From Marsupella aquatica (Eukaryota; Marchantiophyta): DNA of 64,000 bases. Made by a program: the position numbers and the translations under genes. The notes under the pieces are model-generated. The model was not told where the DNA came from. It made no database searches and worked only from the letters and a program-made list of their open reading frames with translations. The stretch spans positions 13,578,001 to 13,642,000 of the forward strand of contig OZ316891.1 in the NCBI GenBank assembly GCA_973895155.1. Direction: 5' to 3'. Below are positions 37,579-47,105 of the stretch, one piece after another (position 1 is the stretch's first letter; the number at the start of each line of letters is the position of its first letter).

Positions 37579-38505
37579 TCACAAGATTTCATCATCAAGC
37601 AAGTCAATCATATCAACATCAGTGGCTGCGTTCGCTGATGGTTGATGAGTCTGCTTGATTCGACAGTCTCGTTTCATGTGGCCAAGCTTGTTACATTTCC
37701 AGCATATAATTGGTTTCCTTTCTAGAGATTTCTCTCTAGACCTGGATCTAGACTTAGATCGAGCCTTCTCCTTGCCTCTATTCCGTGAGGGGTACGTTTG
37801 TGAAAAGGACCTATTTTCACCAGTCATCCATTGTTGAGTCCTCCCGCGGTTCACATTCAATGCACTGCCAGATGAAGATGGTGTCTGGGCATGACCCAGT
37901 TTCTTCTGTGCATCATCTAACAACAAAGAGCTTACCACCTCATTATATGAAATGGTTTTGAGATCTCTATACAAGAGAACCTGTTTCAAACCTTGATACG
38001 ATGGGGGTAAGGAACTGAGAAGAAGCAATGCCTTATCTTCATCTTCCATGCCCTTGCCAAGATTTGAAAAATCTACAGCTAGGCTGTCGAATTCATCCAA
38101 GTGATCTCGAAGCTTGCCTCCTTCTTTTAGCCTCAAGCTCATCAAGAGAGACTTCTTGTACAACCGATCTGAGGCATCCTCTCGGTAGTACTTCTCTCTG
38201 AGGGCCTTGAATAAGGATACGCAATCCTCGTAGTCGTCCAACTTCTTAATGATATGCGGCTTCAGATATAGCATAACCGCATTCACAACAATCACTTGCT
38301 CTTGCATCCATTTCCTCAACGAGATCTCCTCCTCATTGCTAGACTCCTCCCGAGTCGATAGTAGATGATCTAGGCCCATAGCACAAAGAATTCCCTTAAC
38401 CTGCTTCTCCCATAGCAAATAATCTGTGCGCCCATCATATTTTTCCACCTCAAACTTGACACCTCCAAACTTGGATGCCATCGTTGTCCTCCGAACGTTC
38501 TCCAC
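37579..38505 (-). CDS. Copia-1 Gag
   Basis: 308 codons, open. The capsid-like region (DYLLWEKQVKGIL.., LLSSLPPSYQGL) is the Gag family of Copia elements, and a zinc knuckle CWKCNKLGHMKRDC (CX2CX4HX4C) lies near the C-terminus. It ends in TGA (37579-37581), the same codon at the same place as in Copia-2; pol continues in the same frame after it. A second in-frame ATG at 38481 could also be the start. The Copia leader lies to its right up to the DNA transposon at 38795. Confidence 0.88.
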   Translation of the reverse strand: MENVRRTTMASKFGGVKFEVEKYDGRTDYLLWEKQVKGILCAMGLDHLLSTREESSNEEEISLRKWMQEQVIVVNAVMLYLKPHIIKKLDDYEDCVSLFKALREKYYREDASDRLYKKSLLMSLRLKEGGKLRDHLDEFDSLAVDFSNLGKGMEDEDKALLLLSSLPPSYQGLKQVLLYRDLKTISYNEVVSSLLLDDAQKKLGHAQTPSSSGSALNVNRGRTQQWMTGENRSFSQTYPSRNRGKEKARSKSRSRSREKSLERKPIICWKCNKLGHMKRDCRIKQTHQPSANAATDVDMIDLLDDEIL

Positions 38506-38794
38506 GTGCTATTGCTGTGATGCTCCCTATATGCTTTTTCCTTCCTTCTCGTTGATTCAAATCCAAATCACGAAAAAATATTGTTTTTCGCAACTTTCCA
38601 AAAAACTTGAAACTTGTCACCGCCACTTAGCCCACCAACCTAGCAAGCCAACGCTGAAATCCAAAATTGAAATCGAGTTCCGACGAAAAACTTTTTCACA
38701 TTTCGGTCGGGGTGGGTAAAACTCAAAAATTCTTCCCCGTTTTGACCACCTTGGGGAATAAGAAAAATTCCAAGTACCACCCGTCGTCGGAAAT

Positions 38795-38820
38795 ATCAGC
38801 CTATTCAATAAAAGTGTATT
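38795..38820 (+). repeat. Left terminal inverted repeat of the DNA transposon
   Basis: Reads ATCAGCCTATTCA A TAAAAGTGTATT. It matches the reverse complement of the right end except for one base (A versus T at position 14). Confidence 0.92.
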
Positions 38821-38844
38821 TTCTTTTGTTCACAAATCAGTCTT

Positions 38845-38905
38845 GAAATGTACACTTTCATGTCCCCAAATGTACACTTTTTGGTCTCCAAATGTACACT
38901 TTATA
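38845..38905 (+). repeat. Left subterminal AAATGTACACTTT repeats
   Basis: Three copies of AAATGTACACTTT, the last followed by ATAGGCCAAAT, which is also the spacer of the right-hand array. The copies have the same orientation as those at the right end, unlike the terminal repeats, which are inverted. The core TGTACA is a palindrome, so binding could still be symmetrical. Confidence 0.85.
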
Positions 38906-38949
38906 GGCCAAATCATATAAGTATTATATTAATAAATAATACATATTAT

Positions 38950-39032
38950 ATCATTTATGATTCACAAAGAATAATAGGATAGAGATCATTATTTATGAAT
39001 TCACAAAGAATAGTAGGATAGAGATCATACTT
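38950..39032 (+). repeat. Short tandem duplication with half-palindromes
   Basis: The segment 'tttatgattcacaaagaataataggatagagatcat' is repeated once in slightly changed form. It includes GGATAGAGATCAT, half of the element-wide palindrome. Confidence 0.6.
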
Positions 39033-39235
39033 ATAAAAACATTTCAGCACAAATACTCCCTTGAATATGTGTGAACAAAATGACATAACTCCAAATAGAT
39101 TATAAAATAATATACAATTATCTCCAAATTTATAATGTATTTCTTCTATCTAAGGGGCTTAACATGAGTCATATCTCTAAACAAAATGCTCCTTACAATG
39201 TGTATTTGAGCACGTGCCCCTGTCTCCTTTACTAT

Positions 39236-40341
39236 CTACCTAGTGTCACGGTTGCAAGTCCCTTTATCTTCAGGGAGCTGAAACTTGGTGGTGTTGTTCC
39301 TAATGGCTATAATCTCCCGCAAAAAGTGTCTGGGATTTTCTCTATGTGGACCTGAATAGTCCCTTCCTACAAATGCTTTAGCAAGTGACGTGACAAGTGC
39401 ATCGTCAAGTTCTGCCTCAGGACGTAAACTACATATACGATGCTTCACGTTCCAAGGAATCTCATTGCTGTTGAGATCCAACACACTATGCGTAAACTGT
39501 GACTTCCAAATTTTTGTTGCACATCTCTTACTAAGTTGATCATAAGTAATTTCATTTTTTACCTTGTCTCTCTTTATGTGCAATAGAGACCACAGTGGAG
39601 AGTTAAGAAGAAGATAACATCTAATGTCACTTGCATGGGATAGTTTCTCAAGACAAGGCCAAAGAATTGTTAGAAGAAAATTATCTCCACCATTGGCATG
39701 CGTGTAGGGCACTGGAAATAGTCCGGTCATGCTTGGGTTGGCAAATGCCTTAAGGGGGGAGTCATCCACAAGGAGGGTGTTGGTTTCATCATATAGATTT
39801 CCAAATCCACTCCATACCACCCGAAAATCCTTCAGTAGCACATTTGTCTTTCCGTTTGTAATGTCACGCCTTTGAATGCCTGTGTCAAAGGCTTCCACTT
39901 GTGTGAATACAAACTTAAGTTTCAACTGCTCCTCAACAGTGAACATCATGTTCAGCATTTTCACTGTTCGATGTACCCCAGCACATGTCCAAATTGCAAC
40001 GTCAAATCGGTCAAAAACCAACTTTAGAAACTCATGGAGCCCTGGCCTTTCTGTGTACATGCGACTAATTCCATTTTTTCTATCCCAATGCACTCCACTT
40101 GGGATCACAACATTTCTGGATTTGCCCTTGCTTTGGAATTCAACTGAATCCCAAAGTATTTTGTTAAGATCCAAAATCAGCAATTTGCGCTTGATGGAAC
40201 AAGGTCTTGGTTCTGCAAGTGCAACAAATACCAATCTTAGAGATAAAACCACATTTGAAGTTTGGATAGAGATCATCTCTGTCAATCCAACACAAGTGGC
40301 CAACCACAAAGAAAATATATTTGCATACTGATCAGATTCAT
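39236..40341 (-). CDS. FCP1/NIF-type HAD phosphatase-like protein of the transposon
   Basis: The main exon is 40212-39236 after a clear acceptor (TTGCAG). A short first exon 40341-40329 (Met-Asn-Leu-Ile) with donor GTATGC joins in phase and gives 329 residues; that exon is inferred. The fold is recognised from LLILDLNKILWDS (nucleophile motif), RPGLHEFLKLVFDRFDVAIWTCAG and LLVDDSPLKAFANP, as in CTD phosphatases of the FCP1/SCP group. The second Asp of the DxD motif is Asn here (DLN), also seen in a plant NIF subfamily, so catalysis may be altered or lost. It follows the ParB-methyltransferase gene on the same strand. Its role in transposition is unknown. Confidence 0.75.
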
Positions 40342-40464
40342 TGAGAAACCGTAAAGAGGAGATGGATATTGATACTGATGCTCTAATTGTTAAACTTGAA
40401 GTATAATTATACAGACTATATTATATCAAATTGATAAGGTCACATCGCTCAATCTAGACCTTGG

Positions 40465-43400
40465 CTAACAATGCGATCCATATTCATCAATCAAGATATC
40501 ATCACCGAGTTCTTGTTGGATCTCATAATTGACATCGGAGGTACTCTCCTCTACCCAATAAGGTGCAGACCAAACCGGAGTTATCAATCCCAATTCTCCA
40601 CTTCTATAAGTTGGATCTTTCTTGTGCTTTTTGTACGAGTCATTGTTCAAAATTGATTGAGCAGCATCCAACGCAACTTCAGTTCCTACATCGGGTCCAC
40701 TTTTCCACACGTAACATTGACAATCATATTCAAGTGACTTATATCCAGTTGATCCTACTCTCTTCCCTTTCTTTTTTGAGAGTGGAAGGATAACGGGACT
40801 TCTTGATTGTGATCGAACAAACACCAATTTGTCATCAGAAGCGGAAAAGAGTGTATTGGGACAAATTGAAGCACCTGCCTGGTTGTCAGCAGTCGTGGAT
40901 GCACTTGCTTCATTCACGGGAATGTCAGCTATTTGGATGGGCTGTGGTCTCAATCCCAATGTGTCGAGTTCATTGGACTCACCATGCCTCTCCGCACCTT
41001 GATTGAGAAGGTTGTTTGAAGAAAGTTTTTCAAAAGTATCAACTTCCATCTCTTGTCCAGACACTTGTGGATGGAGACCATCTCTATCCAAGTTATCATC
41101 ATATTGGCCCTCGTTGGGGCCCATGGGGGCAGCATCTGTAATTGGTGAACTACAAGGTGCAGATCCAACAATCATATCGTCGTCCACAAGGTCAATATTT
41201 TCACCCTCGCCAACTCGGTCATCCAAATTCTTCACGTATGCCTCTGATGGCCCATCGTCTTTGACTGATTGGTCAGCTCCATCTTCTTGATCACCATCTG
41301 ATTCATCCTCAATAGCAACAGCGGCAGAAGAGGGTTCCCAATGTCTAGAACTTCCACCGACATAGCGATCATAACGATCTTTGATGGTGGGAACCTTCTC
41401 ACAAAGGAACGAAGCGTATGCTTCCACAAAATGTCTCTCATGTTGAGAGTCACAATAAACAAAACATTCACGTTGAGAAAAAAGGGATGCCTTCATCACT
41501 TGACCACCAGAGAAAAAGTCAAGAATCAAATCCCCCGGCTCGGACAGTGTTTGGATGATCTTTTGGATCATCCGTGTGGGTTTGGCGTGAGGATTCACCC
41601 ACCCACCCCGAGCGCCGACAGTCTCAAATCGAGGTGCCATGTGCAGAAGGATTGCCGCCTCTTCTGGGGTCATCATATTTTTTAGATCTTCATGCAATGA
41701 CTCCTCCTCCGCGTCCTTGGCCTTTCCCTTTCCCTTGACCTTCTCAACCACGAAATCAGTATCCTTTTCACCGTACACCCATTTTGGCTTCATTTGGTTG
41801 GGCTTGAACACTTCATCCCAACTGACGTTCTCCTCGCGAGAAATTCCGGCAAAGATAACCTCTTCTATTCCTCCCTTCCAACATGAGTCCTGAGGGTGAG
41901 GTTGATCATCTCGGTAATAACTCCCATACTCAATGTGAATACTCAGAGTTTTTGAATGTCCTAATTTACGAAGAGCGCTTAGGACATTCAGTACAAGATA
42001 ACCCGGATGGACAGTTATCATCACAACAATGGTAGGATTCCGTGGTAGCTCTACTATATATTGGAAGAGGACCAAAATCTCAACTTCAGTCCACTCTTTT
42101 TGCTGAAGTCGGCTGAAATCAACAATTGCAAGAGGGCATGTTGGAGATTGTTCTTCCAACGACTCCGGATCCACAGTCTTCATTAGGTTGTTACTAAAAA
42201 ATGTGACCCACGGCTGGGTCCGAGAACTTGTCCCACCGCCAAACTTTTGATAGTAAATATCATCTAGACGCATCACCAATGTCATTGGCAATATCTCACT
42301 CTCCTTTGTATGATTCGACTTCAACAAATTTGTCAACCATACATCGCCAGCTGCTCTTCGGCACCTGTTCAACTCCGAATCGGGACCCAATAATGGGAGG
42401 ACTTCAATCACTTTAGCCCAATCAGTATCTGCTGGGAAGTGTTTTGGATCCTTCTTGAAGTAGTAATCTCCAATAAGAGACTTCAATTTGATCAATATCT
42501 TCACCTCCTTTGCAAACTCCTCCATCGCTGGAACATCTGACTTATTAGTCGGATCTTTCTTCAATAAAATCTGACCCAACTTCACCTTGTTCAAAATTCT
42601 GGTCAAATCTCTATTTGAGATTTCACCATCAAAACAACGAAACATGGCGACGGTTATCGCCTTTTCGGACCTTTTGTTTCCCTATGTACCAGCCCCATCA
42701 GGAAGTTTTCCATCAATCCACATCTGGCACACTAACCGCCATAACTCGAAAAGATCATTCTCGGCAAAAAGTAACCAGTATACATTTTTCAAGTCTTTTC
42801 TCCCCATGGTCATCCTTGCCAATGCCAGATAATCCTACAGTCAAAAATTAGGGAGAATGTTGTAAGTTATCTACAATCAATGAGATTTGACAACACACAA
42901 TCGCTTGCTTGGACAGAGACCATCTCCGTCCAAGCCATAACCAAAAGTAGAATGAAGTAAAATCTACAGAATGGAAGATCTCACTCTTGGACAGAGACCA
43001 TCTCCGTCCAAGCCATAACCAAAAGTAGAATGAAGTAAAATCTACAGAATAGAAGGTCTCACTCTTGGATAGAGACCATCTCCATCCAAGTCATAACCAA
43101 AAACATATTGAACTAAAATCAATGTAACGGACGGTCACACTCTTGGACAAAGACAAGAAAAATGTTTCTCACCTGAAATTTTTGACTCTCTTGGGCGTTT
43201 GATTTGTTGTCCCCGTGCTTTGGCTTTCTTGGTCTTCCAGTTTCAAGGAATTGTTTTCTTGCATGAACAATTGTATCTTTGAAGCACGATTGAAACACCA
43301 TCGAAGAATTGATGGCATTTGATCTCATTGAGTGCTCAACCAGTATAGCCGATGGCGTAAGGTCTGACAATAATCTAGCCTTCCTATATTTTAACTTTTT

Positions 43401-45354
43401 TGCCAAAACTGTGAGCTTGGCATCAGTTTCGGCCCACTCAAGAACCCATTTGGCCGCCCTAGCAGAATGTTGCCCACTGACGGCAAGGAAAACAATCTCG
43501 CCTTTCTTCACTCCTGCAAGAAGGTCTTTGCGGTCGTTCTCCGTGCTGTCAAAATGAAGCAACTTTCTAAGTTTTGGATTGTAAGGAAGAAGGTCCGCAA
43601 CGTGAGGTTCATGTCCAGGGTTTTTCACCATGGATTCGGCTATGTGCTTCACATGGGCACTGTTGAGCATCTTGTAACATAACCTTGCCGGAGCTGGATA
43701 AATTTTCTCCACTGGAATAGAAAATATTTCATTTATCCCAAAAGTATAGTACTGCTCTATTCTTTGGAGAACATCATTCCCTTCTAAGACCTTCTTCTCC
43801 TCCGGGGCATCAAGTTTGTCTCCCTCATCCTCTGGGAGCATCTGTACGTCCGTCGGAGTTGACCGCGCAATAGTCTTGTCAGTTTTATGTTTCTTCTTTA
43901 CTGGCTTCTTCTCGGGTTCCTTCGGCTGTGTCTCAATTTTCTTGCGCTCCTTCTTCTCTCTTTGTCTTCGCTTCCCTACCACTTGTTTGGAGGCTGTCCC
44001 GGCCGTTGTTCCTACAGTCCCGGTTGTTGTCTCCTGAGATATTTTTCTAGGCTTCAGAACTTCTTTGTTAACAACTACTGGAGGCTTGTTCACCACTACT
44101 GGTGCAACATTTGTAGGCTTGTTCACCACTATTGGTGCAACACTTGTAGGCTTGGGTAATGATTCTACCCACTTTTTTGCATTATCCATTGCAAAATCCT
44201 CTGCAAATATAATTTTCTTGTCAAGGAAAACACCTGATTCCGATGATAGGAATCCTGCCTTGTCAAGCAAATTATTTAAAATCCATGTCACCGGAAATGT
44301 ATAATTCCCTTGGTGTTTATGCATATTAAGCTTCACATATTGAAACCCATACATGATGTCAAGTGGAAGAATCCCCTTCACTCCAAGAGTCACCTTTTGA
44401 GTTGAATATGACTTAGGGAAAAAGCCCATTGCCAACACGCCAAGTTCTCCAGCTGCAGACCACTCAACATTGAATTCTGAAGAATATGCCTTTGATAGTA
44501 GATGTAGTTTAACCCATCGTATCCTTTCATGGAGCTCAAGAATGACGAAAACAAACCCTCTTCCTTCAATTCCAATGAAGACTACAGATCCGAGTACAAG
44601 AGTCTCCTGATCTGCAGTTCTGACCTTTATGCACAAAATGGGATCCCGTCTCGTTGACGTGCTAAGGAAATCAAAATCAACTCTGGAGAACTCAAGGCCC
44701 CAACGAAAATCTTCTCTGCTCTGCTCCAACAAGACTCCCTCGGAGCAATCTGCGTCTGAAATCTGTGGTTTCAATGCATTTAGATAGCTCCCTGCAGTAG
44801 TCCCATCCAGGCATATTAGTTTGGAAATCTTACTTTTGTAATTGTCAAAAATTGGACACGGATCATCTCTATCCTCTATTTGGACAGTGATGATCTCTGT
44901 CCAATTTGTAATAAAGATCAGCTCTGTTCGATGAGAGGATACTGACGATCGTTATTATCATCTCTATCCTCTACTTGGACAGGGATCATCTCTATCCAAT
45001 TCCTAATAAAGGTCCTCAGCATCGTCTGATAGGACATCCTCTATCGTCAGTTTGGAAATAAATGATATCTATGCAATTGGACAGGGATGATCTCCATCCA
45101 TTTGGATAGAGATCATCTCTGTCCAATTCCTAATAAAGATGACTATCTTCTATTTGGACTCTACTTGGACAGGGATCATCTCTGTCCACCACACAAATAT
45201 TCAACTTGTTACTGGGATACTCACTTGGATTGAGCGATTGAAAGGCTCTGGAATCCTCGAGGGCCGTCTCCACCACGTCCTCAATGGATGAGAGGTCTGT
45301 CTCCTCTGTTGGCTCACTGACGAGACACACTGGAATAGGTCTGGATGGCTCCAT
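40465..45354 (-). CDS. ParB-like domain joined to N4/N6-type DNA methyltransferase-like domain, spliced, one in-frame TAG
   Basis: Exons 45354-45225, 44791-43173 and 42834-40465 join in phase with GTGAGT and GTGAGA donors and TGCAG and TGTAG acceptors (1373 codons). Exon 2 has a Lys/Arg-rich, probably nuclear-targeting stretch, then a ParB/sulfiredoxin-like fold (VEKIYPAP..HVKHIAESMVKNPG..VADLLPY..FLAVSGQHSARAA). Exon 3 has a methyltransferase of circularly permuted type: VDFSR in place of DPPY, NPHAKP in place of HPTQKP, and PGDLILDFFSGG in place of the DPFxGSG motif. ParB followed by methylase is the order of many phage and bacterial adenine or cytosine-N4 methylases. The changed motif IV makes activity uncertain. 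A single TAG (42682-42684) interrupts exon 3; the frame is open on both sides. The C-terminal 250 residues are acidic. The start could instead be the upstream ATG at 45531. Confidence 0.78.
42909..43140 (+). repeat. 78-bp tandem repeat in intron 2 of the ParB-methyltransferase gene
   Basis: Three copies start at 42909, 42987 and 43065. Each opens with a palindrome-like TTGGACAGAGACC ATC TCCGTCCAA and continues 'gccataaccaaaagtagaatgaag'. The third copy is partial and more diverged. Confidence 0.85.
44851..45195. repeat. Cluster of 21-bp palindromes in intron 1 of the ParB-methyltransferase gene
   Basis: At least seven copies of GGACAGGGAT-(C/G)-ATCTCTGTCC or close variants, for example near 44854, 44881, 44971, 45064, 45093 and 45167, separated by 'attcctaataaagat' and similar. 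Most contain GATC. Confidence 0.85.
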
Positions 45355-45361
45355 CGTGTGA

Positions 45362-45740
45362 CACGTGGCCTTATGGACACGTGGAGGATTGCAGAGCGTT
45401 AGATCTAGGGCAATTAACGTGGTGGCTATGGGGATAAACTTTAGTGCGGAGGCAAAGCGAAGGAGTGCAAAGGCGTCGGAGTGAAGGAGATTGGAAGATA
45501 ATGAGGCGGAGGAGCAAGCAAAGGAGCGCAAGAGCAGGAGTGGAGAAGAGGAGGAGCGGACGGAGGAGGGAGGAGAGCGAGCGAGGAGGAGAGCGAGCGA
45601 GGAGGAGAGCGAGCGAGGAGGAGAGCGAGCGAGGAGGAGAGCGAGCGAGGAGCGAGGAGGGAATGAAGAATGAGGCCCAAGTGGGACCTCCTGCCTCCTT
45701 TACCCCCCCTCGAGGCGAGGCAAGGCACACTGAACACGTG
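45362..45740. promoter_or_regulatory. G-box motifs in the region between the divergent transposon genes
   Basis: Perfect CACGTG occurs at 45362-45367 (in GACACGTGGCC), 45378-45383 and 45735-45740. ACGTGGC is the core of ABA-responsive elements bound by plant bZIP factors. The first two lie just upstream of the ATG at 45354, so they could be in the leader rather than the promoter. Function is inferred from the motif only. Confidence 0.4.
45573..45652 (+). repeat. 16-bp GA-rich tandem repeat, five copies
   Basis: The unit GAGAGCGAGCGAGGAG is repeated head to tail. Overlapping Arg/Glu-rich and Ser/Leu-rich frames on the two strands are by-products. It lies between the divergent gene sets of the transposon. 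Confidence 0.85.
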
Positions 45741-46319
45741 GGAGGCCGAGGCGAGTGGAAAACCCTACATGCACGGCTGCCCTAAAGTGCGCCGCCCGAC
45801 CTAATCCACTCGCCGTTGCTTAAGGCTGATCACGCATCGCCTTATCCATAAGGGCGATCTTCAACAACTGGTATAAGATACTTGGGGTTGTCCGGCTGGT
45901 CCTCATTTGGTATTTTCATTTCTAGATTTTTGTTCTGTTCCTCAACCAGGTCCGTTCATTACGGAGCCCCATTGAGACACTCTTGTTTTCCAGACAGAAC
46001 ATCTAGTTTTAATTTCTTCCACACCCCTGAAGCATTTAGTTTACCAGGTTACTGATAACTACCCCTTCAACACAGTATTTTAATCCTTGGTTTGACAACA
46101 TAAACTAAATTGAGTTTTGGGTTCAAGAATCATTTCCATTACAGGTAACTTTAAACCTAATTATAGAATTGTAGCATATTCCATTGATATCCGCAAATTT
46201 AGGAATTACTATATCTAAGTTAAGGTTGAAGTGAAAAAATCCCAGCCCAACTCACGATTGGGATAATCTCAATCCAACCGTTCTTTGCTCAAACATTAAA
46301 TTCGTGTGTAGAGTCAATT

Positions 46320-46960
46320 GTCCGTACAGGGGTCATCCCTGTTTGCTATTTGGATAGGGATCATCTCTATCTGCTGTTTGGATAGGGATGATCCCTGTCC
46401 ACCGTAGAGTACTGTAGAGGACCATATGAACTATAGCACTTTATTGGATCCTCTACAGTTTGGATCCTCTGGTTGGATAATGATCCGTATTCGCCGTTTG
46501 GATCCTCTGGTTGGATAATGATCCGTATTCACTGTTTGGATGGGGATGATCCCTGTCCGCCATTTGGATAGGGATGATCCCTGTCCACCGTTTGGATAGG
46601 GATGGTCCCTGTCCGCCGTTTTGATAGGGATGATCCCTGTCTACCCTTTCAATAGGGATCCGTGTCCGCGGTCGTTCTCCGGATGATCCCTGTCCGCCGT
46701 TTGAGGTATTTGCTTGATTGGACCCCAATATGAAAAGTTTCCTTGAATCATCCCTGTCAGTTGTTTGGACAGGGAATAGACCCGATCCACCATTTGGACA
46801 GGGATCAGGCGTGTCCGCCTTTTGGACAGTGACAGACACTATCCGCTGATTAGGCAGGGATGATCCTTGTTTGCCGTTTGGACACTGACAGACACCCTAT
46901 CCGTCGTTTGGACAGGGATCATCCCTATCCGACGTCTAAATTGGGATCAGGGATCTTAGG
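46320..46960. repeat. Main palindrome array upstream of the transposase
   Basis: About sixteen degenerate units of 30-40 bp, each with GGATAGGGAT-(G/C)-ATCCCTGTCC or a variant and a spacer such as 'gccgtttg' or 'accgtttg'. The arms pair perfectly in several copies. Some copies have lost one arm (for example GGATAATGATCCGTATTC near 46470). The array sits 5' of the transposase coding region, so it may lie in its promoter or first intron. Confidence 0.88.
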
Positions 46961-47105
46961 GCTAGATAGGGACTTTTTGGGGACCTATTATTTTGCTTGA
47001 TGGGGATAATCCCGATATGCGCACTGTCCTTGGAGAGGGTTGACACCTATGTGCTTCCTAGTTGGGACCATTCTTAACTAATACTTTACATTTAAAATTG
47101 TGCAG

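Noticed and set aside
40465-45354. Bacterial contamination or organelle/phage insert as source of the ParB-methylase gene
   Set aside because: The coding parts are joined by GT-AG introns, the introns hold the element-specific palindromes, and the gene lies between terminal inverted repeats inside a plant Copia element.
45441-45785. Arg/Glu-rich or Ser/Leu-rich proteins of about 100 residues
   Set aside because: They are produced by the 16-bp GA-rich tandem repeat and exist on both strands at once.
46320-46960. Regularly spaced repeats that look like a CRISPR array
   Set aside because: The units are degenerate and of unequal length, the spacers are related to one another, there are no cas genes, and the DNA is a eukaryotic transposon. 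It is a palindrome array.
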